Of a DNA stretch of 64,000 bases, positions 61,671 through 64,000 are shown one piece after another. The number at the start of each line of letters is the position of its first letter. Position 1 is the first letter of the stretch. Location: the NCBI GenBank assembly GCA_963575745.1, contig CAUYUJ010002770.1:1-64000 (forward strand). Direction: 5' to 3'. The stretch is from Prorocentrum cordatum. Taxonomy: Eukaryota; Sar; Dinophyceae; Prorocentrales; Prorocentraceae. Made by a program: the position numbers and the translations under genes. The notes under the pieces were generated by a model, which had not been told where the DNA came from, did not search any database, and saw only the letters and a list, made by a program, of their open reading frames with translations.

Positions 61671-63360
61671 CTCCCCCGGGGCGCGGATCCACCGGATCTG
61701 TCCGGATCTGTCCGGAAACGGTGCGGGAGGCCGCTCTGGGCTCCTCTGGGCACCTCCCCCGGGGCCGGTTTTGTGAGGATGTCTCAAGCGAGGGCGCCGG
61801 TTTGGGATTCGTCGGCGGATCCACCGGCGGATCTGTCCAGAACGGTGCCGGAGGCCGCTCTGGGCTCCATGGGCACCTCCCCCGGGGCCGGTTTGGGATT
61901 CGTCGGCGGATCCACCGGATCCAGCGGATCTGTCCGGAAACGGTGCTGGCACCTCCCCCGGGGCCGGTTTTGTGAGGATGTCTCAAGCGAGGGCGCCGGT
62001 TTGGGATTCGTCACCGGATCCAGCGGATCCAGCGGATCCACCGGATCTGTCCGTAAACGGTGCCGGAGGCCGCTCTGGGCTCCTCTGGGCACCTCCCCCG
62101 GGGCCGGTTTTGTGAGGATGTCTCAAGCGAGGGCGCCGGTTTGGGATTCGTCACCGGATCCAGCGGATCCACCGGATCTGTCCGGAAACAGTGCCGGAGG
62201 CCGCTCTGGGCTCCTCTGGGCACCTCCCCCGGGGCCGGTTTTGTGAGGATGTCTCAAACGAGGGCGCCGGTTTGGGATTCGTCACCGGATCCAGCGGATC
62301 CAGCGGATCCACCGGATCTGTCCGGAAACGGTGCCGGAGGCCGCTCTTGGCTCCTCTGGGCACCTCCCCCGGGGCCGGTTTTGTGAGGATGTCTCAAGCG
62401 AGGGCGCCGGTTTGGGATTCGTCGGCGGATCCACCGGATCCACCGGATCTGTCCCGAAACGGTGCCGGAGGCCGCTCTGGGCTCCTCTGGGCACCTCCCC
62501 CGGGGCCGGTTTTGTGAGGATGTCTCAAGCGAGGGCGCCGGTTTGGATTCGTCGGCGGATCATCCAGCGGATCTGTCCGGAAAACGGTGGCGAGGGCCGC
62601 TTCTGGCTCCTCGTGGGCAACTTCCCCACTTCCCCCGGGGAGGTTTTGTATGATGGTCTCAGCGAGGGCGCCGGTTTGGGATTCGTCGGCGGATCCACCG
62701 GATCTGTCCGGAAACGGTGCCGGAGGCGCTCTGGGCTCCTCTGGGCACCTCCCCCGGGGCCGGTTTTGTGAGGATGTCTCAAGCGAGGGCGCCGGTTTGG
62801 GATTCGTCGGCGGATCCACCGGATCTGTCCGGAAACGGTGCCGGAGGCTGCTCTGGCTCCTCTGGGTACCTCCCCCGGGGCCGGTTTTGTGAGGATGTCT
62901 CAAGCGAGGGCGCCGGTTTGGGATTCGTCGGCGGATCCACCGGATCTGTCCGGTAACGGTGCCGGAGGCTGCTCTGGGCTCCTCTGGGCACCTCCCCCGG
63001 GGCCGGTTTTGTGAGGATGTCTCAAGCGAGGGCGCCGGTTTGGGATTCGTCGGCGGATCCACCGGATCTGTCCGGTAACGGTGCCGGAGGCTGCTCTGGG
63101 CTCCTCTGGGCACCTCCCCCTGGGCCGGTTTTGTGAGGATGTCTCAAGCGAGGGCGCCGGTTTGGGATTCGTCGGCGGATCCACCGGATCCAGCGGATCT
63201 GTCCGGAAACGGTGCCGGAGGCTGATCTGGGCTCCTCTGGGTACCTCCCCCGGGGCCGGTTTTGTGAGGATGTCTTAAGCGAGGGCGCCGGTTTGGGATT
63301 CGTCGGCGGATCCAGCGGATCTGTCCGGAAACGGTGCCGGAGGCCGCTCTGGGCTCCTGT
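61671..63360 (+). repeat. satellite of about 120-140 bp, about twelve copies
   Basis: Each unit has GGATCCACCGGATCTGTCCG, AAACGGTGCCGGAGGC, CACCTCCCCCGGGGCCGG, TTTTGTGAGGATGTCTCAAG and GAGGGCGCCGGTTTGGGATT. Length varies through the number of 9-bp GGATCCAGC/GGATCCACC words. GGATGTCTCAA occurs at about 61776, 61977, 62118, 62248, 62388, 62518, 62773, 62896, 63014 and 63136, with variants at 62652 and 63268. Confidence 0.95.
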
Positions 63361-64000
63361 GCTCCCCGCGCCGGGGGTGAGGATGACGGTAGTTCCGCAG
63401 AAACTTTCTCAAATGAGTAAGTCCGACAGGAGGGGAGGAGGAAAGAGGAGGAGGAAGGAGGAGAGGGAGTAGGAGGCGTCCAAGTAATAACAAGAACCCC
63501 ATCTTGGGATATGGGGGAAAAAAAGAGAGGGGTAAGACGAACCGAAAATCCGAGCCTTCCACCCCGAGAGGCTCTCAGGAAGCCCCAGAGGCCCCCAAAT
63601 GGGACCCAAGAGGCCCTCAAGAAGCTCCCCAGAAGGCCGAAGAGGTTCCAAGAAGCAATGTTTTCCCATCGGCTTTTGATGGATTTTAAAGTTCCCAGCC
63701 TTTTGGCTTCCCGACGCTCCAAGACGGCCCAAGAGGCCCCCAACAACCGCAGAGGCCTCCAAGAGAGCCCCAAGACGGCCCACGAGGGCCCCAAGACGGT
63801 GCCCGAGGCGCCCAAGACGGCCCGAGAGGGCCCCAAGAGGGCCCCAAGAGAGCCCCAAGAAGGTGAACGCGAACCCAACAGCAGAGCCTTTCGCCCTAAG
63901 AGGCCCACAGGAGGCCCCAAGAGTCTCCAAGTGGTTCGACGAGGCCCACCAAAGCCCCCCACCAGGGCACAAAAGGCTCACAGAAGACGTACACGGGGCC
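63361..64000 (+). repeat. CCAAGAGG modular repeat, block 6
   Basis: After a short GGA tract (63430-63470), the landmark GGGGTAAGACGAACCGAAAA is at about 63529. Then come CCAAGAGG words, an AT-rich core at 63655-63720 (TTTTGATGGATTTTAAAGTT, CCTTTTGGCTTCCCGACGCT), CCAAGACGGCCC words and a second landmark at about 63862. It continues to the window edge. Confidence 0.85.

Noticed and set aside
1-64000. tRNA, rRNA and snRNA genes
   Set aside because: No A-box/B-box pair, rRNA core motif or Sm-site structure was recognised by eye; a covariance-model search would be decisive.

Overview
The window is dinoflagellate nuclear DNA. The decisive evidence is a perfect 22-nt dinoflagellate spliced-leader (DinoSL) sequence encoded in the genome at 55911-55932, followed by two decayed partial copies, in front of an intact intronless gene. 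The long GC-rich coding regions, the very high repeat load and the retroelement families fit this. Style and GC content suggest a Prorocentrum-like species, but the species is an inference.

The left 39 kb is a nest of mobile elements that can be resolved almost to the base. The outermost element is a decayed minus-strand LINE. Its 5' part (zinc-finger ORF1 region and endonuclease N-terminus) lies at 37199-38870. Its 3' part (endonuclease C-terminus, linker, reverse transcriptase, zinc knuckle, RNase H) lies at about 930-5215. Inside its endonuclease gene sits a 32-kb plus-strand tyrosine-recombinase (DIRS/Ngaro-order) retroelement, 5216-37198, with split direct repeats A1...B1-A2-B2. It encodes gag-like proteins, a methyltransferase-like domain, RT, RNase H, a C5-methyltransferase-like segment and a tyrosine recombinase. 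The recombinase gene is in turn split by a 16,225-bp DNA transposon, 18716-34940, with perfect 12-bp terminal inverted repeats and a 2-bp TG duplication. Removing each insert and one copy of its duplication restores the interrupted reading frame, which supports both sets of boundaries.

The 16-kb transposon is the most interesting object. It ends in a Tnp2/CACTA-like DDE transposase (32744-34802, one homopolymer frameshift). It also carries a basic-region protein (30896-32302), a large unknown protein with a basic tail (19201-21616), an inverted pair of KGYD-repeat protein genes (23388-24660 and 25322-26501), several small coiled-coil proteins, and an array of eight 27-bp palindromes on a strict 33-bp period (26800-27092). 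Short motifs resembling a degenerate spliced leader lie just upstream of its three largest genes.

From 39 to 55.9 kb there is little gene content. It is mostly microsatellites, CCT/CT tracts, tandem satellites and blocks of a distinctive modular repeat built from the word CCAAGAGGCC with embedded AT-rich cores. A plausible minus-strand gene lies at 48263-48980. At 56101-58374 is the one clearly intact host-type gene, a secretory-pathway multi-pass membrane protein with a TIR-like domain, behind the relict spliced leaders. The right end (60.0-63.4 kb) holds two satellites of about 152 and 130 bp. They share a box of about 33 bp in opposite orientation. Most long open frames in the repeat blocks are artefacts of stop-free repeats.
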